Shown here: in pieces, positions 8,166 to 16,383 of the stretch | Numbering within the stretch: position 1 is the stretch's first letter | How the letters are laid out: every line of letters begins with the position of its first letter | Source of the DNA: Pectobacterium fontis | GTDB taxonomy: Bacteria > Pseudomonadota > Gammaproteobacteria > Enterobacterales > Enterobacteriaceae | Direction: 5' to 3' | Length of the DNA: 64,000 nt | Assembly: GCF_000803215.1 (NCBI RefSeq) | Contig: NZ_JSXC01000001.1 | Span: 62,001-126,000 of the forward strand | Notes under the pieces: model-generated | Told to the model about the DNA's origin: nothing | Database searches by the model: none | The model's input: only the letters and a program-made list of their open reading frames with translations | Position numbers and translations under genes: made by a program

Positions 8166-9728
8166 CTAGTGTCTTGCCCCTAGCGCCAGATAGCGGCCTG
8201 CGGATTCATCAACGCGGAATTGTTCAACGGTGCGTGATAGATCCTGCGCTTGTTCGCTCAGCGAGTGCGCTGCGGCCAGCGCTTCTTCAACCAGCGCGGC
8301 ATTTTGTTCCGTGCTCTGATCCATCTGCGATATCGCGAGATTAACCTGCTCAATACCGGAACGCTGTTCTGCGCTCGCAACGCTGATCTCTCCCATCATC
8401 GATGTTACGCGGTGTACGCTTTCAACAACTTCGCTCATGGTCGCGCCAGCCTGCTTCACGAAATCCGTCCCCTCTTCAACCTTGGCAACAGAATCATCGA
8501 TCAAACCTTTAATTTCTTTGGCGGCGGAGGCCGAACGCTGCGCCAATGTACGCACCTCACTCGCGACCACCGCAAAACCACGGCCCTGTTCACCCGCTCT
8601 TGCGGCTTCTACCGCCGCATTGAGCGCCAGAATATTCGTCTGGAAAGCAATACTGTCAATGACGCCGATAATATCCACAATTTTGCGCGATGATGAGTTT
8701 ATGGAATCCATCGTCACGACGACCCGATTGACAACATCCCCACCGCGAACGGCCACATCCGACGCCGACACCGCGAGTTCATTCGCATAACGCGCATTGT
8801 CTGCATTCTGTTTCACCGTCGCGGTGAGTTGTTCCATCGCCGCTGCCGTCTGTTCTAATGCACTGGCCTGCGACTCAGTCCTCGCAGACAAATCGCCGTT
8901 ACCCGAAGCGATCTGCGTTGAAGCGGTAGCAATGGAGTTTGTACTGCTGCGCACCTGATTAACCAGATGAGACAGGTTGTCGCGCATCGCGCGGATGGCG
9001 TAAAGAATGCTGGTTTGATCGCCCGACTTCGTTTCAACATCAACGCGCAAGTTACCTTCCGCGATTTCGCGTACAACATCCACCGCATACTGGGGTTCAC
9101 CGCCAAGCTGGCGCATTAGCGTACGGAGCATATTCCATGCAAGCACAGAAATAATGAATAACAGAACCAGCCCTAAGGTCAATAAAATCAAGGCATTATG
9201 CCAGAATGTTTGTTGGATATCGTCGATGTAATCACCGTAGCCAATCGTCCAGTCCCAAGGCTCGAATTTGATGACAGCATAAAGCTTCTCAACCTTATTC
9301 TGCTGCCCCGGACGCGTCCCTTCCGCGATCACGGTGCCAACCGTCTTGCCCTGAAGTGCAGCACGATAGCGTTCCCCCGCTTCTTTACCGCCGTTCGCGT
9401 CGACGATGCCAATACGCTTGGGGTTAGGATGAACATAGTTCACGTCATTCGTATAGCCACGCACGAAGAAATAGCGATCGCCTTGATGGAAACTGCTAAT
9501 TGCCCGTTTGGCTTCTTTCTCTGCTTCCTCGCGGGACAATTGACCACTTTTTTCAAGGTCATATGACTTTTGTGCCGCCGAATGAGCCAGTTGAACCAGC
9601 GTAGAAAGCTGACCAGTACGTTCGCTCATCATCGTGTTATAGAGCGTATTCAGCGCCACAGAAGATAAAATTAACATCCCTAATAAGGTCGTACCACATA
9701 GCAGTGCAATTCTGGTTCGTAATTTCAC
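8166..9728 (-). CDS. Methyl-accepting chemotaxis protein with single Cache domain
   Basis: A 520-residue inner-membrane chemoreceptor. Residues ~7-29 form the first membrane helix and ~177-200 the second. Between them lies a periplasmic single-Cache (sCache_2) sensor, with [21 protein letters not shown] and [16 protein letters not shown] as typical parts. A HAMP domain follows, then the cytoplasmic signalling helices with the strictly conserved tip around [20 protein letters not shown]. It should bind a small ligand, possibly an organic acid, and control CheA. The C terminus ends in ALGARH, so the NWETF-type CheR-docking pentapeptide is absent. It stands alone, with no chemotaxis genes next to it. 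Confidence 0.95.
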   Translation of the reverse strand: MKLRTRIALLCGTTLLGMLILSSVALNTLYNTMMSERTGQLSTLVQLAHSAAQKSYDLEKSGQLSREEAEKEAKRAISSFHQGDRYFFVRGYTNDVNYVHPNPKRIGIVDANGGKEAGERYRAALQGKTVGTVIAEGTRPGQQNKVEKLYAVIKFEPWDWTIGYGDYIDDIQQTFWHNALILLTLGLVLLFIISVLAWNMLRTLMRQLGGEPQYAVDVVREIAEGNLRVDVETKSGDQTSILYAIRAMRDNLSHLVNQVRSSTNSIATASTQIASGNGDLSARTESQASALEQTAAAMEQLTATVKQNADNARYANELAVSASDVAVRGGDVVNRVVVTMDSINSSSRKIVDIIGVIDSIAFQTNILALNAAVEAARAGEQGRGFAVVASEVRTLAQRSASAAKEIKGLIDDSVAKVEEGTDFVKQAGATMSEVVESVHRVTSMMGEISVASAEQRSGIEQVNLAISQMDQSTEQNAALVEEALAAAHSLSEQAQDLSRTVEQFRVDESAGRYLALGARH

Positions 9729-10133
9729 GATATTCTTCTCTCTAACCTATTTTCAGAAAATTCTGAGTAAAAAATTACACTACATTGCCGCCTTGAGCCA
9801 TACCATCCAGGCAGGAATGATAGATTTTTAACAGAAAAAGAGAAAAAAACCCTCATTCAATCAACTTAAAGCCTAAATCGCGCAATAACGAATCAAAAAA
9901 CAGCTAAAAATGATTGAAATCGAAACAAAAGAGTCAATCGCGTGACAGAAACAACAAAGCACTGGATCGATCTCGAAGGCCGATATCGTTGTCGATCGCA
10001 TTGGTCGATGGGGTATACCGATAGTGTGGGCGTATGTCGATGGTGTGGATGGATCGCGTCGGTTGGGAGATCTCTGTATCGATTGAACAGAGGGAAACAG
10101 CATCAAGGCATTTAGCCCCCCCTAAAAGCAAAA
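9729..10133. other. Long intergenic region rich in CGAT motifs
   Basis: This stretch without a supportable gene includes the upstream region of the chemoreceptor gene. Between about 9962 and 10085 CGAT/TCGA words recur at short intervals (ATCGATC, CCGATATCG, GTCGATCGC, two GTCGATGG, ATCGATTG), giving a degenerate repetitive look. Short minus-strand ORFs over it have low-complexity products and no ribosome-binding sites. I found no flagellar sigma-28 promoter for the chemoreceptor. Confidence 0.45.
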
Positions 10134-10153
10134 GCCTCCGCAAAAGCGGAGGC
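10134..10153 (-). terminator. Terminator of rmf
   Basis: An 8-bp perfect GC-rich stem (GCCTCCGC / GCGGAGGC) with loop AAAA. On the minus strand it is followed by TTTTGCTTTT, 23 bp after the rmf stop codon. Confidence 0.85.
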
Positions 10154-10176
10154 GTTCCCTCTTATGACAAGGCCGA

Positions 10177-10344
10177 CTAAGCGGTAACAGCCCTGTCCTC
10201 CATGGCTTTTCGCCAGCCTCCCAACCAGTAAGACCGGGCATTAATTGATTGATAAGGACAAAACTCTTTTGGTCTACCGACGATACCAGCTTGATAACCG
10301 CGTGAATGAGCCCGTTCCAGGCGATCGCGTTTCTGTCTCTTCAT
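10177..10344 (-). CDS. rmf: Ribosome modulation factor
   Basis: Rmf is a 55-residue basic protein that binds 70S ribosomes in stationary phase and drives 100S dimer formation. The frame runs from ATG 10344 to TAG 10177 and reads MKRQKRDRLERAHSRGYQAG..., with the conserved CPYQ and WLGGWRKAMEDR segments; the length equals that of E. coli Rmf. It was found by direct translation because it is short. It is the last gene on the strand after pqiABC, as in E. coli, but fabA, its usual next neighbour, is missing. Expression is expected to be stringent-response dependent. Confidence 0.96.
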   Translation of the reverse strand: MKRQKRDRLERAHSRGYQAGIVGRPKEFCPYQSINARSYWLGGWRKAMEDRAVTA

Positions 10345-10646
10345 GCCTTATTTCCCTCATTATTTATCTGGTGGAAAGAAAACAATGATTGCTTTATAAG
10401 CAACCACAGACTATCAATACCGATTCTGTCACCAAAGGTCAAGGCGCAAAATTCACGCCAGTGTCATATTTGTGATCCAAAATAGGAATTTTCCCTACTC
10501 GATAACAAAAAACACTAACCAATTGAAAACAATAAAAAACCTATAAAAATGTAATGCAATCACAACATTACGCCTTTAGAGGCCTGATTTTTTTGAACCG
10601 CCGTTGTTGCGAACCAGCATCGGGTAATACCGAACATGGGCAACAC
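10345..10646. other. Intergenic region pqiC/rmf
   Basis: 302 bp holding the rmf promoter region. A TGTGATC half-site near 10470 could be part of a CRP site but lacks a clear second half. A small GCCT/AGGC hairpin followed by seven T residues on the plus strand (near 10572-10599) has no known plus-strand transcript upstream. Confidence 0.4.
10414..10442 (-). promoter_or_regulatory. Candidate rmf promoter
   Basis: On the minus strand TTGACC (10437-10442) and TATTGA (10414-10419) are separated by 17 bp, about 70 bp upstream of the rmf start codon. The -35 is good, the -10 imperfect. Confidence 0.45.
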
Positions 10647-11213
10647 TTAGTTAAGCATGCCTGCCTGCTGGGCAATCGACTGGGAAACCTGCTGCCAGCC
10701 TTGTGCCAACGTTCTTACCAGCGCATCATAACCATCTTCCTTCTGTGGCAACATCAGGCTAAAGGGGCGTTTGAATACTTTCTCCTGATAGGTCAGCATC
10801 CATTCGCCACTGACGATAACCTTGCCATCATAACGGCCATGAAAGCCCGTTACAGACACATTCAGCACCGCCTGATCGTTGCCTTGCGGCTGCGTCGTTA
10901 CCACCCAACCAGGCAGCCTCTGCCCCAGATTAGTCACCAACGCCTGCTGTAATTGCTGATCCAACGGGCTGGCCCACAGGTTATTACTGGCAATCACGTA
11001 CTGCACATCATTAGTCTGGTAGACCAGCCCTGCATTGACGAGATAATCAGCCACGCTGACATGTTCCACCCAAAGCGGATGCCCCTGAATCACCGTCCCC
11101 TGCGTGGTATGGGTATCCGCTATTGTCGGCAACTGATAATACGTTTTCTGCGTGTTGCTACTGCTGCACGCGCTCAATACCAGCGCTATCGCCAGCGTCC
11201 ATCCTTTCATCAT
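10647..11213 (-). CDS. pqiC: Outer-membrane lipoprotein PqiC
   Basis: PqiC (YmbA) is the lipoprotein partner of the PqiAB complex, which spans the envelope and is implicated in lipid transport (MCE system). The 188-residue protein has a signal peptide with lipobox LSAC (Cys16 from the first ATG) and Ser at +2, so it should reach the outer membrane. The body matches the ABC-type auxiliary lipoprotein (DUF330) fold: YYQLPTI near the start and LWVEHVSVADYL. Its ATG overlaps the pqiB stop by one base (TAATG), indicating translational coupling. An ATG one codon later is equally possible. Confidence 0.94.
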   Translation of the reverse strand: MMKGWTLAIALVLSACSSSNTQKTYYQLPTIADTHTTQGTVIQGHPLWVEHVSVADYLVNAGLVYQTNDVQYVIASNNLWASPLDQQLQQALVTNLGQRLPGWVVTTQPQGNDQAVLNVSVTGFHGRYDGKVIVSGEWMLTYQEKVFKRPFSLMLPQKEDGYDALVRTLAQGWQQVSQSIAQQAGMLN

Positions 11214-12853
11214 TATTTTGCCCTCTTAGGCTGAGGATCCTGGCTACCAGAAGCTTCAAACACCAGTGCATTGCTCTTTTCGTTCAGAGTACGCAACACG
11301 GGCTGTAGCTCTCTCAGCACCTGATCCAAACGCTGCATATCGGCCACCATTTTGTTATAAGCGGGTGAACCGGGCTGGAAGCCTTTCATACTGCGATTCA
11401 ATTCAAGCAGGGTTTTCTGCATGTCTTCCGGCAGATCCTGCATCGCTTTGCTGGACGTAATCTTATTCAACGTCGCCAGCGTTTTTTGCATTTCACGCAA
11501 CGTTGCCTGGCTTTCCGTGAGCGTTTTCGTGGCTTCATTGATCATCGGGTTCAGCGGCAGGTTATTAACTTTATCCAATACCGCCATCAGCTTCTGCTGA
11601 ATCTGTGAAAGACCGCCGTCAATGGTAGGCAGAACCGGATAACCGTCCATAACGAACAGCTTTTTATCCACTTTTTCTTTTGGATAAAAATCGAGATCGA
11701 TATACAGCGCTCCTGTCAGAATATTTGCCGACTTCATGGATGCCCGCAGCCCAAGCGATTGGGCCTGCTTCAGATGCTGTTCAAAATCAACCGTCTCGCC
11801 AATCTTCTTCTCAAACCGATCGGGTTCAATACGAATCAACACCGGAATGCGATAGTCATCATCCAGGTCCTGTTTCATATTACGTGGGAAAAATGGCGCT
11901 TCGGCCACCGTACCCAGGCGAATACCGCGGAATTCAACCGGCGCCCCCGCCTGCAAGCCCCGGATCGATTCGCTGAAGAACAGCAGATACTCTTTATATT
12001 CAGTGTATAACGAGTCCTGAATACTGCGCTGGTTATCAAAGAGTCGGTACTGCGCCATGGTCTGGGCGGCTTCACCCAGTTCCCATCCGGCAGGGACATC
12101 AAAGCTAACTCCGCCGCTAAACAGCGTCGTCAGCGATCCCATTTCGACACGCATGCCCTGTGCCGACATATCGAACGCCACACCGCTATCTTTCCAGAAA
12201 CGGACATTGGTCGTCACCAGACCGTCATACGGCGCAGAGATAAACAGTTGATAGCGCATTTTGCGCGCTTTCGGATCGAATTCACTGGTTTCTACCGACC
12301 CGACCCGATAGCCGCGAAACAGCACCGGATCGCCTGCATTCAACTGACCGGATTGTTCACTGTCTAGTATCACTCTGATGCCTTTCGCATCCGGCGAGGC
12401 CAACGGCGGTGAATCCAACAAGGTAAACTCATATTTATCCTCTTTGTGGGCACCGGGCTGTAGCTCAATGTAAGCACCGGATAAGAGCGTCCCCAGACCG
12501 GAAACGCCTTCCCGACCAATTTGCGGTTTCACTACCCAAAAAGCAGAGTCCTGTTTTAGCAGTTTATCCATCCCGTCATGCAGGCGCGCTTTGATCTCCA
12601 CCCGATGGAGATCGTCACTCAGCACTACGCTCTCTACCACCCCAACATCGACGCTACGACTTTTGATGGCGGTTTTTCCCGCTTCAATGCCCTCGGCGTT
12701 GCTGGTAATCAGCGTAATTTGCGGCCCCTGATGGCTGAAATGGTAAAATAGTATCCATGCACCGATCAGCACCGTGACAATCGGCACAATCCAAACTGGC
12801 GACCAGCGTTTAATCGTTTCTACATCCGCAACGGCATGATTATCGTTCGCCAA
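11213..12853 (-). CDS. pqiB: MCE-domain protein PqiB
   Basis: PqiB is a membrane-anchored periplasmic protein with three MCE domains that forms a hexameric syringe-like tunnel between PqiA in the inner membrane and PqiC in the outer membrane. The TTG at 12853 is chosen as start: AAGGAG lies seven bases before it and it gives 546 residues, the same length as the E. coli protein; a longer ATG frame from 12910 runs deep into pqiA. One N-terminal membrane helix (SPVWIVPIVTVLIGAWILFY) is followed by MCE repeats with GIEAGKTAIKSRSVDVG and GDPVLFRGYRVGSVE, then a C-terminal coiled-coil region. Confidence 0.95.
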   Translation of the reverse strand: MANDNHAVADVETIKRWSPVWIVPIVTVLIGAWILFYHFSHQGPQITLITSNAEGIEAGKTAIKSRSVDVGVVESVVLSDDLHRVEIKARLHDGMDKLLKQDSAFWVVKPQIGREGVSGLGTLLSGAYIELQPGAHKEDKYEFTLLDSPPLASPDAKGIRVILDSEQSGQLNAGDPVLFRGYRVGSVETSEFDPKARKMRYQLFISAPYDGLVTTNVRFWKDSGVAFDMSAQGMRVEMGSLTTLFSGGVSFDVPAGWELGEAAQTMAQYRLFDNQRSIQDSLYTEYKEYLLFFSESIRGLQAGAPVEFRGIRLGTVAEAPFFPRNMKQDLDDDYRIPVLIRIEPDRFEKKIGETVDFEQHLKQAQSLGLRASMKSANILTGALYIDLDFYPKEKVDKKLFVMDGYPVLPTIDGGLSQIQQKLMAVLDKVNNLPLNPMINEATKTLTESQATLREMQKTLATLNKITSSKAMQDLPEDMQKTLLELNRSMKGFQPGSPAYNKMVADMQRLDQVLRELQPVLRTLNEKSNALVFEASGSQDPQPKRAK

Positions 12854-14147
12854 CGGTAGACTCCTTATGAAGAACATCATTGCGACGATCCCACAACAAG
12901 CGGGGATCAAACATCATCGCGGCAAACATGGTCAGAATCACCACGGCCGCAAACAATACCGCCCCAACGGCGGGATAAATACTCATCAGGCGACCAATAC
13001 GCACCATCGCCGACAGAACGGCAATCACGAACACATCAATCATCGACCAGCGCCCGACGAACTCGACCATCTCATAGATGACATGCATCCGCTCGCTGTC
13101 TTTCGTGTTTTTGGTTTTGCCATTGGCCTGCCAGCACAGCCAGCCTAACGCCAGCATTTTTAGCGATGGCACCATGACGCTGGCGACAAAAATCACCAGC
13201 GCGACAGGATAAGATCCCATCCCCCACAGCAGAATGACGCCCGACATGATCGTCGATCCCATACGATCGCCGAAGGCCTCCGTCACCATGATCGGCAACA
13301 GATTTGAAGGAATATAGAGCATCACAGAGGTAATGAGCAGAGCGAGCGTCCATTGCAAGCTGTATTTCTTGCGCGCATGTCCATGTGAGTGACAGCGTGG
13401 ACAGATTAACTGGTGAGCGGGCAGGATAGCGGTGCAACATGAACACGAACGCAGCCCTTGTGATAACCCACTTTTCCCCAGGATCGGCAACGCAGGTAAC
13501 GCGGGCGGCGGCACAATATCATTCCACAACCCGCGGCGATCAATGCTTTGAAAAGCCAGTAGTTGTAACAGGCAAAACAGAACAAAAGGCATAAAACTGG
13601 TGCCGATGCCAATATCACCATAGGCCATCAGTTTGACAAAACTGACCAGCACACCAGCCAGAAAAATTTCTGCCATTCCCCAACTTTTCAGGTGGAACAG
13701 CACCTTGCCCATGTATTTTTTCAACGTCAGCGGTAGCGAGGCATGCAGGCACAGCAGAATGAGGGTCAGCATGCTTAACGCGGGAACCAACTGAACAAAA
13801 AGCATAAACAGCGTCGCGACGCTGGCATAGTTTTCCGCCACCATCACTTTAGGAATTTGTATCAGGGTAATTTCGCTGGTGATACCCGCCACACGCATAA
13901 AAACGAAAGGGAAGAGGTTTGCCAGCAATAGCATAAACAGGGCGCTCACCGCGTAGCCAACTGTCCGTTTACGCGGTTCCGTTTGTCGGCTGGTTAGCGC
14001 GGTTTTACAGCGGGGGCACGTCGCCTTCTGTCCATACAATAGCTCAGGGAGTTCCACCAGCAGGTCGCACTGCGGGCAAAGTATATAGTCATCATGGTGA
14101 TGCTCGTGTTGAATATTACAGTCATGCCGATCGTGATGGGAACACAC
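12840..14147 (-). CDS. pqiA: Inner-membrane protein PqiA
   Basis: PqiA is the integral inner-membrane component of the PqiABC envelope-spanning system; in E. coli the operon responds to paraquat through SoxRS. The 435-residue protein contains two zinc-ribbon-like motifs (CPQC...CPRC near residue 24 and CSCCTAILPAHQLICPRC near residue 232), each followed by four predicted membrane helices. A histidine-rich N terminus (HHDRHDCNIQHEHHHDD) is longer than in E. coli. It heads the operon and overlaps pqiB by 14 bp. No SoxS box was identified. Confidence 0.95.
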   Translation of the reverse strand: MCSHHDRHDCNIQHEHHHDDYILCPQCDLLVELPELLYGQKATCPRCKTALTSRQTEPRKRTVGYAVSALFMLLLANLFPFVFMRVAGITSEITLIQIPKVMVAENYASVATLFMLFVQLVPALSMLTLILLCLHASLPLTLKKYMGKVLFHLKSWGMAEIFLAGVLVSFVKLMAYGDIGIGTSFMPFVLFCLLQLLAFQSIDRRGLWNDIVPPPALPALPILGKSGLSQGLRSCSCCTAILPAHQLICPRCHSHGHARKKYSLQWTLALLITSVMLYIPSNLLPIMVTEAFGDRMGSTIMSGVILLWGMGSYPVALVIFVASVMVPSLKMLALGWLCWQANGKTKNTKDSERMHVIYEMVEFVGRWSMIDVFVIAVLSAMVRIGRLMSIYPAVGAVLFAAVVILTMFAAMMFDPRLLWDRRNDVLHKESTVGER

Positions 14148-14451
14148 ACGTTCTCTCCTTCAAAATTCGTCAGCTTCTGACTGAAAGCATCGTCACCAAT
14201 GCCATAAGTGCACAGGTAAAGTACATCGTGCGGTGATAATGGGTAGATCGTAAAGACCGCTGTAAATACGTCCTGTACGCTCGGATTGCGCGGATATGAA
14301 TCTCATCCCTGAGATTCACCCTTTCAGGGCCGTCGCTAGCGACGTTCAAAAACGTTCCTGACGTTTTTGTCCATGGCGCAAACGCTTTACTCTTCTATCC
14401 CATTATCACCGTTCTCGTTCGAGAAATAAGCTTGCCAGAAATCTGAATGAA
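14148..14451. other. Intergenic region uup/pqiA
   Basis: 304 bp between two minus-strand genes. Its central part is the four-hairpin repeat element at 14297-14372 listed separately; the rest holds the presumed pqiA promoter, with no recognisable sites. Confidence 0.5.
14297..14372 (-). repeat. Four-hairpin intergenic repeat, copy 1
   Basis: Read on the minus strand the element starts GGACAAAAACGTCAGG and contains four consecutive hairpins: AAAAACGT/ACGTTTTT (14348-14368), the perfect palindrome CGTCGCTAGCGACG (14331-14344), CCCT/AGGG (14319-14329) and TGAATCTC/GAGATTCA (14297-14318). The same order of hairpins and the linking words GGACAAAA, TGAAC and GGCCCT occur in the ERIC-like element at 25871-25941, with different stem sequences. 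Confidence 0.7.
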
Positions 14452-16380
14452 TTAGCCGTTTTTCTGTGCTTCCAGCGCTTCCCAACGTTCAAAACAGGTT
14501 TCCAGCGCGCTTTCCGCCTCTGCCAGCGCGCTTAAGACCTGCTGCGTCTCTTCCCGTGGGCGGTTAAAGAAACCAGCATCATTCATTTGCGCTTGTAGCG
14601 ACGCAATTTCCTGTTCCAACTGCTCAAGGCGCAGTGGTAACTGTTCTAATTCGCGCTGCTGATTATAACTTAATTTCCCAACACTTCGTTTCGCGAACGG
14701 GGCGGCGCTTGGTGCCGCCACGGGTGCGGCTACCGTCGGAGCCGACGTTGTTCGCAGTGGCGTTGCCGTTGCCCGCTGTTGTTGCGCATCGTAATAACCG
14801 CCGACAAAACGGGAAATCTTGCCTTCGCCTTCAAAGATCCAGCATTCGGTCACCGAATTATCGACGAACTGACGGTCGTGGCTAACCAACAAAACCGTTC
14901 CCTGATAGCTTTCGATTAACTCTTCCAGCAGTTCCAGCGTTTCCACATCCAGATCGTTGGTTGGTTCATCGAGAATCAACAGGTTACTGGGCTTGAGGAA
15001 TAAGCGGGCCAGCAGCAGGCGGTTACGCTCGCCCCCTGACAGCGCTTTTACCGGCGTCATGGCGCGTTTCGGATGAAACAGGAAGTCCTGTAAATAGCCT
15101 AACACATGGCGTGAACGCCCGTTGACCATCACTTCCTGTTTACCTTCCGCCAGATTGTCCATCACGGTACGTTCTGGATCGAGTTCAGCACGGTGCTGAT
15201 CGAAATAGGCTACTTCCAATTTCGTACCGCAGTGTACGCGCCCGCTGACGGGTTGCAGATCACCCAGCATCAATTTTAGCAGCGTGGTTTTACCGCAGCC
15301 ATTCGGCCCGACCAGCGCAATCTTGTCACCGCGCTGTACCTGAGCGGAGAAATTGTGCGTCAGGACTTTCTTCTCACCCGAGGAACCCTGATCAACCTGA
15401 TAGTTGACCTCTTCCAACTCAAACACAATCTTACCGGAGCGAGCCGCTTCTTCGACCTGCATTTTGGCCGACCCCATCACTTCACGGCGCTGGGAACGCT
15501 CCTGACGCATCGCTTTCAGCGCTCGCACGCGGCCTTCGTTACGGGTACGACGGGCTTTGATGCCCTGACGGATCCACACTTCTTCCTGCGCCAGCTTGCG
15601 ATCGAACTCGGCATTTTGCAGATCTTCCACCCGTAGCGCCTCTTCCTTTCCTTCCAGATATTTGTCGTAGTTGCCCGGCCAGGAAACCAGCTTGCCGCGG
15701 TCGAGATCGACAATGCGGGTCGCCATATTGCGAATAAAAGAACGGTCATGGGAGATAAAGATAATGCTGCCTTGAAACGTTTTCAGGAAGGTTTCCAGCC
15801 AGTCAATCGTCTCGATATCCAGATGGTTGGTCGGCTCATCCAGCAGCAGCACGCGTGGTGAACTCACCAGTGCTCTGCCGAGCGCGGCTTTACGCAACCA
15901 GCCGCCGGAGAGCGACGCCAGCGGCGCATCGGCCGACAGACCAAGCTGTTCCAGCACTTCGTGAATGCGGCTTTCCAGTTGCCACAGCCCCTGATGTTCC
16001 AGAACGTCCTGCAACTTCGCCAACTGGTTCAGGTTCTTTTCACTCGGATCGCTTTCAACCAGACGCAGCATGGCGTGATAATCTTTCAGGTAACCCGCCT
16101 GTGCGGCGACCCCTTCGGCGACAAAATCAAACACGCTGCCAGCGACATCACGCGGCGGATCCTGCTGCAACCGCGCGACAATCAGATCTTGTTCATAGGT
16201 GATGCGACCATCATCCAGCGCGATCTCTTTGGCCAAAATTTTCAGCAGGGTCGATTTGCCCGCCCCGTTGCGGCCAACCAGACAAACGCGTTCATTCTCT
16301 TCGATATGAAGTTCGGTGTTATCCAACAGCGGCGCATCGCTGAACGACAGCCACGCACCTGAAACACTGATTAAAGACAT
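14452..16380 (-). CDS. uup: ABC-F family ATPase Uup
   Basis: Uup is a soluble ABC-F protein with two ATP-binding domains; the E. coli protein acts on ribosomes, affects precise excision of transposons and binds DNA through its C-terminal coiled coil. In this 642-residue protein domain 1 has Walker A GRNGAGKSTLLK (about residue 36) with signature LSGGWLRKAALGRAL and DEPTNHLD; domain 2 has GPNGCGKTTLLK, LSGGERNRLLLARLF and DEPTNDLD. The coiled-coil tail covers roughly residues 570-640. It follows rlmKL by 3 bp, so the two are cotranscribed, as in E. coli. Confidence 0.96.
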   Translation of the reverse strand: MSLISVSGAWLSFSDAPLLDNTELHIEENERVCLVGRNGAGKSTLLKILAKEIALDDGRITYEQDLIVARLQQDPPRDVAGSVFDFVAEGVAAQAGYLKDYHAMLRLVESDPSEKNLNQLAKLQDVLEHQGLWQLESRIHEVLEQLGLSADAPLASLSGGWLRKAALGRALVSSPRVLLLDEPTNHLDIETIDWLETFLKTFQGSIIFISHDRSFIRNMATRIVDLDRGKLVSWPGNYDKYLEGKEEALRVEDLQNAEFDRKLAQEEVWIRQGIKARRTRNEGRVRALKAMRQERSQRREVMGSAKMQVEEAARSGKIVFELEEVNYQVDQGSSGEKKVLTHNFSAQVQRGDKIALVGPNGCGKTTLLKLMLGDLQPVSGRVHCGTKLEVAYFDQHRAELDPERTVMDNLAEGKQEVMVNGRSRHVLGYLQDFLFHPKRAMTPVKALSGGERNRLLLARLFLKPSNLLILDEPTNDLDVETLELLEELIESYQGTVLLVSHDRQFVDNSVTECWIFEGEGKISRFVGGYYDAQQQRATATPLRTTSAPTVAAPVAAPSAAPFAKRSVGKLSYNQQRELEQLPLRLEQLEQEIASLQAQMNDAGFFNRPREETQQVLSALAEAESALETCFERWEALEAQKNG

Positions 16381-16383
16381 CGG

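Noticed and set aside
9873-10143. Two minus-strand open frames of 69-77 codons between the chemoreceptor gene and rmf
   Set aside because: Products are low-complexity and mutually overlapping in different frames, with no ribosome-binding sites; they follow from the CGAT-rich sequence.
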